Below, in pieces: positions 20,501 through 32,293 of a DNA stretch of 64,000 nucleotides. Both the position numbers and the translations under genes were made by a program. This stretch comes from Cordilura impudica (lineage: Eukaryota > Arthropoda > Insecta > Diptera > Scathophagidae): NCBI GenBank assembly GCA_963682025.1, contig OY821521.1, positions 191,208,575 to 191,272,574 of the forward strand. Direction: 5' to 3'. Under the pieces are notes generated by a model. That model saw nothing but the letters and a program-made list of their open reading frames with translations, was not told the DNA's origin and did no database searches. Position 1 is the stretch's first letter; each line of letters opens with the position of its first letter.

Positions 20501-20920
20501 ATGTTAAGATAATTTTTAACCTTTTTCTTAAAATTTTTTCCCACACTTTTTTATTTTTTTTCGCAAAAAATTATATATTAAATAACATAATTTTTTTTTT
20601 TAATTTTTTAAGAAAAAATTTTAAATATTAAAATATTTCAAATTGTTTTCATAAAATTAGTAATGATTTTTAATTAAATATTTTTTCGATTTAATAATAA
20701 AAATTGTTTAAAAATTTTTTCATAAAATTTTCTTAAAATTTTTTCCTACACTTTTTATTTTTATTCGCAAAAAATTATATATTAAATAACATAATTTTTT
20801 TTTTTAATTTTTAAGGAAAAATTTTAAATATCAAAATATTTTAAATTCTTTTCAAAATTTCAAAATTTTTAACGATTTTCATTTAAACATATATAAGTAT
20901 AAAAATTGTGATTTGTAAAA
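17521..20920. repeat. Extreme AT desert with internal segmental duplications
   Basis: Almost pure A and T, built from homopolymer runs and AAATTTTAAATATTAAAAT-type words, with no coding potential. Larger blocks are duplicated. The segment containing ATAATTC(C/G)ATCGGTTTTCAA occurs near 19264 and 19558 (about 290 bp apart). The segment starting AGA(A)CCATTTTAAATATTAAA occurs near 19868 and 20287 (about 420 bp apart). A TTTTTTCGCAAAAAATTATA block occurs near 20097, 20559 and 20763. The desert therefore grew at least partly by tandem segmental duplication. Confidence 0.75.
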
Positions 20921-20929
20921 TTAAATAAA

Positions 20930-21050
20930 GACATCCTCTGAAGAAGAAGCCATACAAGCTTCGAAACGTTGGGAGAAAACTGCAAAAAAGTTATTTGCAT
21001 TTAAATTGGACCAACCTAGCCGAATTTCTTGGATGAAAGAAGAAAAATTT
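20930..21050 (+). other. GC-bearing island in the AT desert with hammerhead-like hairpin
   Basis: About 110 bases of ordinary composition (CTCTGAAGAAGAAGCCATAC, AAGCTTCGAAACGTTGGG, ..., TTAAATTGGACCAACCTAG) interrupt the desert. They contain CTGAAGA, hairpin GAAGC-CATACAA-GCTTC, then GAAAC, the layout of a hammerhead core with one changed base (GAAGA for GATGA). It is probably the remnant of a retroelement end. Confidence 0.45.
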
Positions 21051-23029
21051 TACCAAAAAAAGTATTTTTTGATTTTATAATAAAAATTCTTTAAAAAATT
21101 TTTCATAAAATCTGAACGTTTTTAAATTAAAAAAAATTTAAATGTTAAGATAGTTCTTTCATTTATCTTAAATTTTTTTCTTACACTTTTTTTTAATTTA
21201 TTCGCAAAAATTATTAACATCAAAATTAAACATTAAACATTAAAATAAAATAATTTTTTAAAATTTTAAAAACAAAATTTTTAAATATTAGGTATTAAAT
21301 TTTTTCAATAATTTAAGAACAAAATATTAAATATTAAAATAATATTTTTTAAGTTTTTAAAAAAATCTGAACGTTCTTTTTCACTTTTTTAAGAAAAATT
21401 TTTATATATTAAAATAATATCTTAAAAAGGTTTTTCCTAAAAAATTTTCTTATATTTTTAAGAAAAAATGTTTAATTTTAGATTATTTTAATATAATTCT
21501 TAAAAATTAAAAAAAAATTTTTTAATATTAAATATTAATATTTCATGAAAATATTGTATATAACAAATTTTTTAAGAAAACATTTATATATTAAATAAAT
21601 TTTTTAAAATAACAAAATTATTTTAAATTTTAAATTTAAAATTAAAAATTTTTTTTTAATATTTTTAGCAAAAAATTTTGAATTAAAATATTTTTTTTTT
21701 TTTATTTTTTTAAGAAAAAATTTTATATATAAAAATAATTATTAAAAACAAAAATTTTAAAATATTAAATATTAATATTTCATGAAAAATTGTAAATAGT
21801 AAAAAATTTTTTAAAAAAACATTTATATATTAAATTAAAAAATTTTTTAAATTTTAAATTTTAAATTAAAAAAAAAAAATATCTAGCAAAAAAAATTTAA
21901 CCAACACAATTTTTCAATTTTTTAAGAAAAAAATTTATTAAAATAATTTTTTAAATTAATGAAAAAAAATTAAATTCGAAAATAATTTTTTTTAAATATT
22001 TTAAGAAAGAAATTTTTTAAAATTTTAAAAACAAAATTTTTAAGTTTCAAAATAAGAAATTTATAAAATATTAAAATAATTTTTTTAATAAAAAAGAAAA
22101 CAATATTAAATTAAAATTTTTTTTAAATATTTCAAGAAAAATATATTAAATATTAAAGCAATTTTTGCGTTTCATTACGCTCCATCCTATAGAATGACTT
22201 CATTAATAAAATACAAAAGTAATATTGTTTTTTTTAATACAGTTTTTTTAGTAATTATTTTTTATATTTATTTAATTTATTGTCCAATTTTTTTATAACA
22301 CACAAATATAGAATTATAATAAATTTAAATATATTTTCATTTATTTATTTGATTTTTCAATATTGTCTTTTCCTTGTTACTTAAAACAAATACTCTGGAG
22401 TTATAGATTTACTCATAAAAATTATTGTCCTTGATTTCAAGCAGTTTATTCTTTTATATCTTTCAATATATGTATAATGTTTTTTTTTTTAGTTTTATTT
22501 AAATATATAATTTTTAATATTTTTTAATACATTAATATAAATAAATATTAAAGTATGAGGAAACAATTATTGTCTTGCTTAAATTATTTAAATATCAAAG
22601 TTAGGAATTGATGATTATTTTTTTATTATCCATTTATTGTCATATGTTTTTTTTTAATAAAAAAAAATTTTCACTTTTTAGCCTCCAGTTTTTTTTTCTA
22701 TAAATATTTTTTTTTTTGTTTAAATAGCAGCCATATTTTTTTTATTCTTTTGTAGACTTCATAATTCAGATCATATATAAATAATTTCTTAATTTTTTGT
22801 TTATTTTTTTATTTATCTGTTTCTACTATTGATATTATTGTCCAGATATGTTATAATTGTTTTTCTTTTAAATATTATTAAAGATATGATAATATTGATA
22901 TTGATTTTGTTGTCTGTGTTTTTATTTTATTTTGGTTTTCAAATATTATTGTTTAACACACATTTTTTATATATTTTTTTTTCATTAAAGTTCTACTAAA
23001 TTTTAAATTTATATAAGTTTTTTATTAGT
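21051..23029. other. Extreme AT-rich sequence
   Basis: The desert continues to about 22170 and then becomes T-rich noncoding DNA. The part nearest 23029 probably includes the 3' UTR of the minus-strand exon that follows. Confidence 0.5.
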
Positions 23030-23347
23030 TCAGTAACGATAATTAGCATTATTACGATGAAAACTTCGGCGATGCATGGCCGTTATACGTGGTGGTGTGC
23101 CCCAAGAATGCATTGGTGTTGCCAATGAAGCTGGATGTCTGAGGATATTTGGTGTAGCCGCCGAATAGTTGGGTAAATAATTTGTATTAATACTGCGTGA
23201 ATGTTCTTCGGTTTGTACATATTTGGGCCAGCGACCACGTACACCAGTAGCACCCCAATTAACAACGGGCCTGTACGGTAGGAAACATCGTTTACAAACG
23301 GCTGCGATGGGTTGACGCAGTCGCTCTGGTTGGGGGTAGAATTCGAC
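23030..23347 (-). CDS. Terminal coding exon of an unrecognised host gene
   Basis: On the minus strand an acceptor (AAAAAATTGTATAG) ends at 23348. The exon then reads open from VEFYPQPERLRQPIAAVCKR through CFLPYRPVVNWGATGVRGRW and PKYVQTEEHSRSINTNYL to RRSFHRNNANYRY and TGA at 23032-23030, 105 residues. Codon use (GTACGTGGTCGCTGGCCC and similar) is GC-richer than the AT desert on either side, and there is no start codon in frame at the 5' end, as expected for an internal or last exon. The piece is basic, Pro/Asn/Arg-rich, with a single CKRC pair. I do not recognise a domain. A longer ATG-started ORF in a different frame covers the same DNA and is a shadow. Upstream exons should lie at higher coordinates but none was found. 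Confidence 0.7.
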   Translation of the reverse strand, partial: VEFYPQPERLRQPIAAVCKRCFLPYRPVVNWGATGVRGRWPKYVQTEEHSRSINTNYLPNYSAATPNILRHPASLATPMHSWGTPPRITAMHRRSFHRNNANYRY

Positions 23348-25089
23348 CTATACAATTTTTTTTTCGATTTTATTGAATTGAAAATAAAACAAATTTTTGT
23401 TATTAATTTTATATTATATAAAAAAGAAAGATTTAATTTTTTAAATAAATAAAAAATAATAAAACTAAAATTTTTTCTATTAATTAACATTTACACAGTA
23501 GTGGCTAATTTAATTACAGTATTTTCAGACATACATTGACATTTATTTATTGCTTTTTATTTTTAATTTACTCATGCATTCAATAGCCAGAATGAAGTAG
23601 TAGTAGCAGAAAATATTTTTAATTAAATTGTTTTTTTTTTTTTTGTTATTGTTATTTACATGTTTGGCTTCATTTTGCATTGAACTTCACAAAATAAAAA
23701 ATGTAAACAAAAAAAGGTTGTGTAAATATAATTAAATTAAAAGAAAAAAAAATTATAAATTTTTTATCAAAATTGAAAAAAAAAACTGTATTAAATTTCA
23801 TAATTTTAAATATCAAATTCCCTAATTATGTAAGCAATCTACTATTTACTATTTTATATAAAAAAAATGAAAAGATTCATTGAGCATATTTCTTTTGGCT
23901 TCAACATGTGATATTCCATGATGATTAAGGTTCCTTTATTCCGATAGAATATTTTGAAATTAAGAGAACATCGTTTGAAAATTTTTATATGGAATTCAGC
24001 AAAAACTCATAGGAAAATGGGTTTTTATGCACAAAAACCATCAATTGCAATTTGGCAAACATTAATTGAAATTAAAAATGCTATAATGTTAACCTTTACT
24101 AAAGTCATTTTGGTGATTCCGATTTTTTGAAGTTTTGGAAAATATTAAACACAAGTTCCAGGAAAATATACAAAAATTTCTCCTCATGAAATGGGTGTAT
24201 GTATTGTTTTTTTCAATCAAATATTTCAAATAATATGTGTATTATAAAAATAGTTATGGCGGACTTTAAGCATATTTAAGTCTACTAATTTAATATTTGT
24301 TTAATTTAATTTATGTAATGCTCGTTTCTCAGCCCACCATATAAAATTATAGAACAAATCTAATTAGATTTCCACATATTTGAAAACTTTTTTTTTTATA
24401 TTTTTTTCTGAATGTATAACACGTCTTGAGTCAATTAATTCGGAGCAAAATTAACGAAGATACAGTGTTTCCAGCGACCGGCCCTCTCACGGTATATCGT
24501 AAATGTTAAAAACTTTAAATAGATTTTCTCGCAAACAACATTTTTGAAGTCTGTGAACATTATAAATCAGAATCTACTTGAGCGATCCTTTGGAAATTTC
24601 ATACACTATTTCTACACATAAGTCAACAGGTAATCAGGGAGAATTTTTTTACCATTTTTTTTTTTTCATTTTATAACAAAAATAGTGTTTGCCACTTCAA
24701 AATGCTGCAAAAAAACTCTTCCTGATTACCTAGGGAAACATATCACATTTTAAACGCATTTCGACTTTGTTGTTTCACATTATCCGGTAACGAGTGAATA
24801 TGTTCACCACATAAAAACTGTTTTTCGAAGCGCTTACGGAAATTCGCTGTCACGAACTTATTTATTAACATTTTTAGCTGAAAAAATTTTCAAGAATGCT
24901 TCTAATATTGTGCTATAACGTGTTTAAGATATAAATAATACAACATTATTCATATCTGAAAAAAACAAATGAAAATACACATCTTTTCGCGTTTAAAACA
25001 GTACCCCGCCCTAAAGATATTCTTCTCAATTTCAGGATATTTCTTATTTCTTATTTTTTAAACAAAAAATCGATTTTTCCATGGTTTCG
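23348..25089. other. Probable intron and unassigned AT-rich DNA
   Basis: This lies upstream (minus sense) of the 23030-23347 exon. No second exon with coding composition was found. A segment near 24255-24330, GGCGGACTTTAAGCATATTT, resembles one near 17118-17200, so part is repetitive. Confidence 0.4.
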
Positions 25090-26310
25090 TTTTCTTTTTA
25101 TATGATGTTTATAAACATTATTTATAAAAATTGTTTATAAACACTTCTTATAAGCATTGATTATAAACATTGTTTATGAACACTTTTATAAAAATTGTTT
25201 TTAAACATTTTTTAAAGACTTAAAATTTCATTATAAATTTTTTTATAACCACTGTTTATAAACTTTTTTTTATAAACATTGTTTATACATTTTTTTTTAT
25301 AAACATTGTTTATACATTTTTTTTTATAAACATTGTTTATACATTTTTTTTTATAAACATTGTTTATAAACATTTTTTTATAAACATTGTTTATAAAAAT
25401 TTTTTATAAACATTGTTTATAAACATTATTTATAAACATTTTTTATAAACATTGTTTATAAGCACTGTATATAAAAATTATTTATAAACACTTTTATAAA
25501 CATAGTATACAAAATTTTTTATAAACATTGTTTATAGAAAATTTTCATAAACATTGTCTATAAAATTTTATATAAGCATTGTCTATAAAATTTTTTTGTA
25601 AACATTTTTACTGAACATTTTTTATAAACATTGTTTATAAACCTTTTTATACAATTTTTTTATAAACATTGTTTAAAAAACTTTTTATACAATTTTTTTA
25701 TAAACATTGTTTATAAACACTTTTATATACATTTTTATAAACATTTTTATAAATATTTTTTTATAACAATTTCTTATAAACGTTGTTTGTAAAATTTTAT
25801 GTTTATAAACTTTATATGATTATATGTTTATAAACTTTTTTTTATAAATATTGTTTATAAACATTTTGTTGTAAACATTGTTTGTAATTATTGTTCATTT
25901 CTATAATAACATTGAGTTTATGTATAACCCTGTCTTATAAATACTGTTAATGTTTATTAAGTTTATTAATAAATATTGTTTCTTTGTGAAAATTTAATTA
26001 AAATTTCATTAATCAAAAATGTGGTTTTTATACATAGATATTCTTCTAAATTTCAGAATACAGCAATGATTTCTTCTATTTCTTAATATTTTTTTTTAAA
26101 GAAAACTCGATTTTTCTATGGTTTCGTTTTCTTTTGATATGATGTTTATAAACATTGCTTATTAACTTTTCTTGTAAGCATTGTTTATAAACATTGTTTA
26201 TGAACATTTTTATAAGAAATGTTTTTAAAAATTTTTTATAAATTGTTTTTAAACATTTTTTATAAACATTGTTTATAAAAAATTTTTTTATAGAAATTGT
26301 TTGTAAATTT

Positions 26311-27112
26311 TTATATCCTATACCACTATGTGGTTTGGGTATAATGACTTTGTGCTGCTGTTTGTAACTACCAAAATTATTTGACCTAGACCCATCTTTT
26401 ATTATACCGATCGACTCAGTATCACTTTCTGAGTCGATTTAGCAATGTCCGTCCGTCCGTCCGTCCGTCCGTCTGTGTGTCCATGTAAAGCTTGTAATCA
26501 AACAACAGGTCGCAAATATGAATATATTTTGATGAAATTTGGTATATAAGCTTTCATCAGCCATAGGATGAACGCTGTTGAATTTGGTGAAATTCGGTCG
26601 ATGTTCAGACCTAGCCCCCAAACAAATGGCCCCTATGAAACCGACATGAAGTGCCATAAGATCCAAATTATAATATAGATCTCAGTCAAATTGGGTTTGT
26701 ATATGTTTATTATATCCATTAATCAGTAGTCCAAAAATAATCCCTATAGGATAATTCTTAGTCATAGGTCCCATATAAGCTGCTTCCCGATCTTCACTTA
26801 AATCTATCAAAAAACAAAAAAATTGCACAGATTTTTCTCAAATTTTGTTTGTATATATTTTTTCAAAATAAAAGTGACTTTACCAAATATGGTCAAGATC
26901 GGTCCATTTTTTGACCAAGTCCCCATATAAATATAGCACCCGATATAAACTTTTTCATACTTGTAGCAAAAAAATTAATAACAATGCCACTCAAATTTGG
27001 TTTATGCTTATTTTCTATATCGAATTAGATGGACCGAAAGATAGGGTCTCTAGGTATAGAGTATAGGGTATCATATTGTCGGTCTAGACCGACCATAATT
27101 TTCTTACTTGTT
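26311..27112 (-). repeat. Family-1 dispersed repeat, near full length, inside the minisatellite
   Basis: On the minus strand it runs from AACAAGTAAGAAAATTATGG to TATAGGATATAA, with (GGAC)n at about 26451-26473 and all intermediate landmarks (GAAGATCGGGAAGCAGCT; GTTCAT..CTGATGGCTGATG). Minisatellite units continue on both sides, so it inserted into an existing array. The short ORF inside is not a gene. Confidence 0.9.
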
Positions 27113-27282
27113 TTTATAAGCATTGTTTATAAACGTTCCTTTAAAGAGTGTTTATAAGCATTTTTAATAAACATTGTTTTTTCTAAACATTTATATTGAA
27201 CATTTTTTATAAACATTGTTTATAAACCTTTTTATAAACTTTTTTTATAAACGTTAGTTTTTATGTATTGTCGATCTTGTGT

Positions 27283-27345
27283 TGTAATAATAATTAGTTA
27301 TTTATAGTTCGGTTCGAGATCTACAAATAACTAATTATTATTTTT
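27283..27345. repeat. Small hairpin in the minisatellite
   Basis: AATAATAATTAGTTATTTAT and its reverse complement AAATAACTAATTATTATT flank a 20-base loop containing TCGGTTCGAGATC. Confidence 0.7.
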
Positions 27346-27771
27346 TATAAACTTTTATAAACATTTTTATAAATATTTTTTTATAAACATTTTTATAAAC
27401 ATCGTTTATAAAAATTTTTTATAAACATTGTTTATAATTGTTGTTCATATCTTTAATAACATTAAGTTTATGTATAAATTTTGTTTATACTTGAAATCAT
27501 AGAAACATCGAGCTTTTGTTGTTACAAATTTCATTAATGGAAAATGTGGTTTCTTCAACATAAAATCAATTTTTTTTCTCAATTTCAGCTCAGAAAATAT
27601 CAATAGAATTTTAGAAAATTGAAACAGACTATATATCAATTGATACATAAATTTGTACAAATATGAAATTCAGAAGGAATTAATTCAAGTACAGCGGCTA
27701 TAATTTGAAACTAAATAAATATCAATTGATATTCAGAAAAATACACTTATATTCCCAAAAAGGTTTTTTAA

Positions 27772-28200
27772 TAAACCAAATTTGACTTGCAATGTAATTA
27801 ATTTGTTTGCCTTCGGATAAGAAAAAGTTCATATCGGATACTATATTTATATGGGGAGTAGGTTGAGAAATGGGCGCTATGACTTAGAATGGTCCTATGG
27901 GGTATATTTTTAAACTACTGATTAATGGATGTCATAAACATACACTAACTCAATTTGACCGCGTCTATATGATAATTTGGATATAGCAATTTAAGTCTAT
28001 TTCATAGGGGCCATTTGTGTGTGGACTTGGTCTGAACATAAACTGATTTCCACCAGTTTCAGAGCGTTCATCGTATGGCCGATAGAAGCTTATATACTAA
28101 ATTTCATCAAAATATATTCATATTCGCGACCTGCCACAGTCGGACGGGCTGACGGTATAATAATAGATTGGTCAAATATTTTTGCTAGTTACAAACACTG
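27772..28200 (+). repeat. Family-1 dispersed repeat, diverged partial copy
   Basis: GAAAAAGTTCATATCGGATAC, GGGGCCATTTGTGTGTGG, GCGTTCATCGTATGGCCGAT and TCAAATATTTTTGCTAGTTAC follow the family order. The (GACG)n run is reduced to GGACGGGCTGACGG. Confidence 0.75.
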
Positions 28201-28480
28201 TTTTTGCGTAATATCCATCAATTTTCTAATCGATTTTACCTTTTCAATAATTCTTTATAAAAATATATCAGAAGTTGTTCGCAATCGCAATCGTGAAGGA
28301 GATATATTCTCTGTGTTAAGACAGATTTTTGTAAACGTTTTGACTTTAGCGCATATCTTTTAACACAAATCTTGTGTCTGGAATCTTAGCACTTCTGCAT
28401 CTAAGACCATTTCCGTTTATACAAAACATGGAACTGGGTATTATTTATTCGCCCTCTACCCTTTATAATTTGCTTACTTG
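28201..28480 (-). repeat. Possible third-family repeat end (reverse)
   Basis: The right edge reads TTTATAATTTGCTTACTTGTTT, which on the minus strand is the AACAAGTAAG start shared by families 1 and 2. The rest does not match either family, so this may be a further relative. Confidence 0.4.
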
Positions 28481-29330
28481 TTTTATTTAAAATTAAAATG
28501 ATATAAATGATTAATATCTCAATATCAATTTACATATTCTTAATACCAATTTGTTTTTTCTCATTTTAGAATTTACACAATTTATTTATGTGTATTCTTT
28601 TCTGTTAAACCAACTTCTGATTTTGCATTTCATAATTATAAACTACTTTATTTCAAATGCATAACAGCCCTTAGACTACTCAACTCATAGCTGGCTTTAG
28701 CTGAAGGTGAATTTGTTGAGGTTTTTGTCTCGACTAAAGTGGGCATATTGTTTTTAAGGCAGCCTTTAGCTATGCAACACTTTTATTGCAGAATAAAATG
28801 GTTACTAATCGTATGCAACATAGTTGGGAAGTACATATAGGAGAAATAAAATAAAGATCGTAAGTGGCTGTTGCTATAGGTTTGTCAATTAAGTTGAGAT
28901 ATTAAATAAATCGTTAGGAAATCACACGTTTCGGAGAAAAAAAAAATTAAATAAACTTGCTACACTGGAAGAATAAGAACTTTAAATATTTATAAAATAT
29001 TTGGAATTGAGAACTTTTTTACCATTGACACATTTGGAATTTTAGTTGTTCCCAGCTGTCAGTACGGCAACTATAAGTGCCAGAAAAAATATTCGTACAT
29101 ATTCAATTAGGGGGATTATGCAAGAACGTATAGGTCTGTTATATCGATTTTATTTTAATATTATAAATAGTTCGGATCATAGACATGAGCCACTCCGTAC
29201 GGCTCACAGTGGCGCCATTTGAGTCTTTCGGTTCCAAAAATCATAACTTTTGAGCCAAATAAGACAATCAAAAAGCTTAAGAGGCATATGATAGATAAAT
29301 GATCAACCTATGAAATGAGTGTTTGAAAAG
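28481..29330. other. Unassigned sequence, no gene seen
   Basis: No recognisable repeat ends or coding blocks were found in this stretch. Confidence 0.35.
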
Positions 29331-29345
29331 GGTTGTTAGAAATAA

Positions 29346-29703
29346 ATCATGTTGATGAAATTACTTTAATTTATGTCATCATGAAGGTGATTTTGGTTTT
29401 CCAGCCGAATGGTATATTTTTGCTACAAGCCATGGAAAACGTCCTAGCGATGGTCTTGGTGGAACCGTAAAGAGAGAAGCTCGCCGAGCCAGTTTGCAGC
29501 GTCCAATACAGGACCAAATTACTAGCCCGCTTCAATTGTATGAGTGGTGCCGTGATCATCTTTTAAATTGTAATTTTGTATTTTTAACAAAGGAAGATTA
29601 TAAAGCCGAAGAAGGGTTTCTTAAAAATAGGCTTATTGGCTTGAGAACTATACCAGGAACGCAAAAATCCACTATTTTGTTCCTGAAGGAAAATCAAAAC
29701 TGA
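29346..29703 (+). pseudogene. C-terminal fragment of a transposon-type protein ('ATSHGK...DGLGGTVKR')
   Basis: An open frame entering after a stop near 29352 reads YFNLCHHEGDFGFPAEWY, IFATSHGKRPSDGLGGTVKR, EARRASLQRPIQDQITSPL and so on to a stop after LFLKENQN (29701-29703). The core FATSHGK-P-DG-GGTVKR-A-RASLQ matches a conserved block I know from many uncharacterised arthropod and cnidarian proteins that occur in multiple copies and are probably transposon-encoded. No catalytic motif is visible in this fragment and the upstream sequence is closed. It lies just left of a long-TIR element (29779-31248), but is not inside it. Confidence 0.5.
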
Positions 29704-29778
29704 AAGTAAAACTGTACTCCGAAGACCGAGAATTTTCAATTAAAAATATTTACAAATTAATCGCATATGTTTGTAATA

Positions 29779-31248
29779 TATATATGGGGCGTTTCATGTC
29801 AAGTGATCAAACTTTTAGAACCGATGTCTTCCTATCGGGATGAAATTTGCACCAAGATTAGTCCTATTGAATAGTTGTTTAGATACAATTTTTCAACAAG
29901 ATGGTCCAGAACTCTCTGAGTTAGAGGGGGTCAAAATTTGAGATTTTGACCAAACAGGTGTTTTTTCTCATCCATGTAACTTTTTACCTATTGTTCTTAG
30001 CAAAATTTTTCCTAAATAGTTTAGATAGCTACTTCTTCAGTCTTTCGGGAAAAAAAAATTAAAAAAAAAAAATTTTTTTTTTGACTTTTTTTTCAAAATC
30101 AAAAAATTTTTTGACTTTTTTTCAAAAAAGGATTTTTTTTTTGGCTCAGCAGAAGCTTAGGTTTTTTCATTTAAGAGCTTTTTGGTCGCTTAGTGGGATG
30201 CGAGTGGGATATATATAAAAAAAAAATGTTTTCTAACTCAAGACAACGGTTTTTAAATTTTTAGCATATTCACTAATTTGAATTTTTTCCTATTAATATG
30301 TGTTTCCAAAACTTTAAAAATAAAGCTGAGAAACTGAGAAACTAGACAAATTAACCTTTCCGACGGTATGTAACATACCTAACTAAAATTTCATACCATC
30401 GATACTGTAATACCCGCAATATGTTAACCTCAGGAAAAGAAATCACTTTTTTTCTATAGAAATGTTGAAAAATTATTTTTTTTATTTATTTGTAATAATA
30501 ATTAAATTAATATATAATAATAATAATAAAAAAAATAAAAAAATAAATAATTTATTAGATCCATTTATAACATAACTATTTTTTTAATTAATTTATTGTA
30601 GCTGATGAAGTATTTAAGTTTCGTAAATTTTTAAATACCCAGTTATTCATCCAGCTTATTTATCGCCTTTATTTGCTACTTTTTTGCCAATCTTTTCTTG
30701 GCGTTACTAGATTCAGCTGTTGTTTAAACTGATGTTGAAGGAAATCAACTTAAAGTGCTTAACAGATGACTCGCCAGAAGATTTACACGAATACCACGAT
30801 TGACTTAAATTGACTATGTGTCTTAATGCAACAACTTCTTGCCACTTAAGTGAAGTTCAAATTGCCGGAAAACCACATTCATCAAAGAGAATTTAATCAA
30901 CTCTTTTGATCGCGAATATATTGAGGAGGTGAAATTTTAATTTTGGATTCAGACTGACAGATGCACATTGAAAACAATAAACAATAAGAAAAAACCGAAG
31001 CTTTCTTTTGAGCCGAAAAAAATGCGTTTTTTTTTTAAATTCAAAACAAATTTTTGATTTTGAAAAAAAAATTTTTTTTTTACTGAAGAAAAAACACCTG
31101 TTTGGTCAAAGTGTCATATTTTTATCCCCCGTTCTTGTTGAAAAATTGTGTCTGAACTACTATCCAATAAGACTAACCTTGGTGCAAATTTCGGAAGACA
31201 TCGGTTTTAAAAGTTGGATCACTTGATATGAAACGCCCCATATATATA
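29779..31248. mobile_element. Long-TIR non-autonomous DNA transposon, copy 1
   Basis: The left end reads TATGGGGCGTTTCATGTCAA, GTGATCAAACTTTTAGAACC, GATGTCTTC. The right end is the reverse complement (GGTTTTAAAAGTTGGATCAC, TTGATATGAAACGCCCCATA). The inverted similarity extends for about 200 bp inward, through a CAAACAGGTGTTTTTTCTCA block on the left and GAAAAAACACCTGTTTGG on the right. TATATA flanks both ends. There is no coding capacity. A second copy lies at 61774-63580 with the central part in opposite orientation. Confidence 0.85.
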
Positions 31249-32260
31249 AAATAAATATTTCTTACTTTTAACTCCTGTCCATCCAAATAAATAAAAAAAA
31301 ATATATAAAATTTTTTCAAACAATTTCACATTTTTATTTATATCTCAGGAACCAATAAAAGCTCACTCAAAACTTTTGGCACAGAATGCAGAGAATACTA
31401 TCAGGATTAACATATATTTTTTCCAGAATTTTAAAATTATCATTTCTTGAGATATAACTTCCCAAACTTTAAATCATGTGATAGTGACCTTTGACCCTTC
31501 AGAAAAAAATTTTGACTAAATGCAGTTTAAAAGCTATTCTCAATACATTTAAAATAAGACAAAATTTTGACCCTGTATGTTAAAAACTTATTGATATATA
31601 AATTATAATGGCAGATTTTTTCATTTTTTGACGCGCCATATCTCAGGAACAACGGAAACTGGAAGTCCAAAAATTTGCGTTTATCTTAGTTAAGTAAGTT
31701 GCAAAAAGACAACTTTCATAAGATTCAAAGGTGGTCGGGAAAATCCGTTCGTTGTTTGTTTGGTTATAAAAATTTTAACCCTTTACGAATACTTTTTTCA
31801 GGAATTGTAAATTTCGTCGAATAAATCGAACTAAATAGATTTTGATAAGATATGAATGGCTCAACGTATTCGTATCTGTAGATTTTGCAAACAAATTTTG
31901 TTTGTTATGAAATTATACATTGCCAACTCTTCGTAAGTGTTAAGTTATTTAAAATTTAACAACTCTTATTCTTAGTGTTTGTCATTGTTGTTTCTATTGT
32001 GGTTTATAAAACACACATATAGAAATAAAGTTTATCAAAAACCAATCTAAATATTACTTTAAGTTTTTGAAACTTCTAAATGAAACCAATACAAACTCAA
32101 ATAGAATCTTTTCAAATTACAATAAAACCACCAACTTTATTTTTTTTTGTCTTCAAATTTCCGTCAAGAAAATGGGAAATTATTTTTCTGTCATCAGATG
32201 CATGAGAAATTGTTCATAAAATAAATAAAATGGAAAAACAGAGAAACTTTCATAACTAAA
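31249..32260. other. Unassigned sequence
   Basis: Phrases such as ATATCTCAGGAAC occur twice (31341 and 31629), suggesting old repeat material. No coding signal was found. Confidence 0.35.
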
Positions 32261-32265
32261 AATGA

Positions 32266-32293
32266 TGCACACACACACACACACACACACACT
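32266..32293 (+). repeat. (CA)n microsatellite
   Basis: About 14 uninterrupted CA dinucleotides. Confidence 0.95.

Larger units (their letters stand above)
25090..27480 (+). repeat. TTTATAAACATTG(TTTATAAACATTTTT) minisatellite, large array
   Basis: Dozens of degenerate units of TTATAAACATTGTTTATA and TTATAAACATTTTT are present. The unit is self-complementary over TGTTTATAAACA, so single strands can fold. The array is interrupted by a family-1 repeat (26311-27112) and by a small hairpin at 27283-27345. Confidence 0.85.

Noticed and set aside
23083..23490. 135-codon minus-strand ORF
   Set aside because: It overlaps the 23030-23347 exon in a different frame and runs into AT-rich intron. The frame without an ATG has the better coding composition and a proper acceptor.
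26439..26666. Recurring ORFs starting MDLMA..VDFIG (26439, 49167, 49553, 55764)
   Set aside because: They recur at the same place in family-1 repeats, in diverged form and ending in the (GTCY)n run. This looks like shared repeat sequence with no sign of selection, so I do not call a protein.
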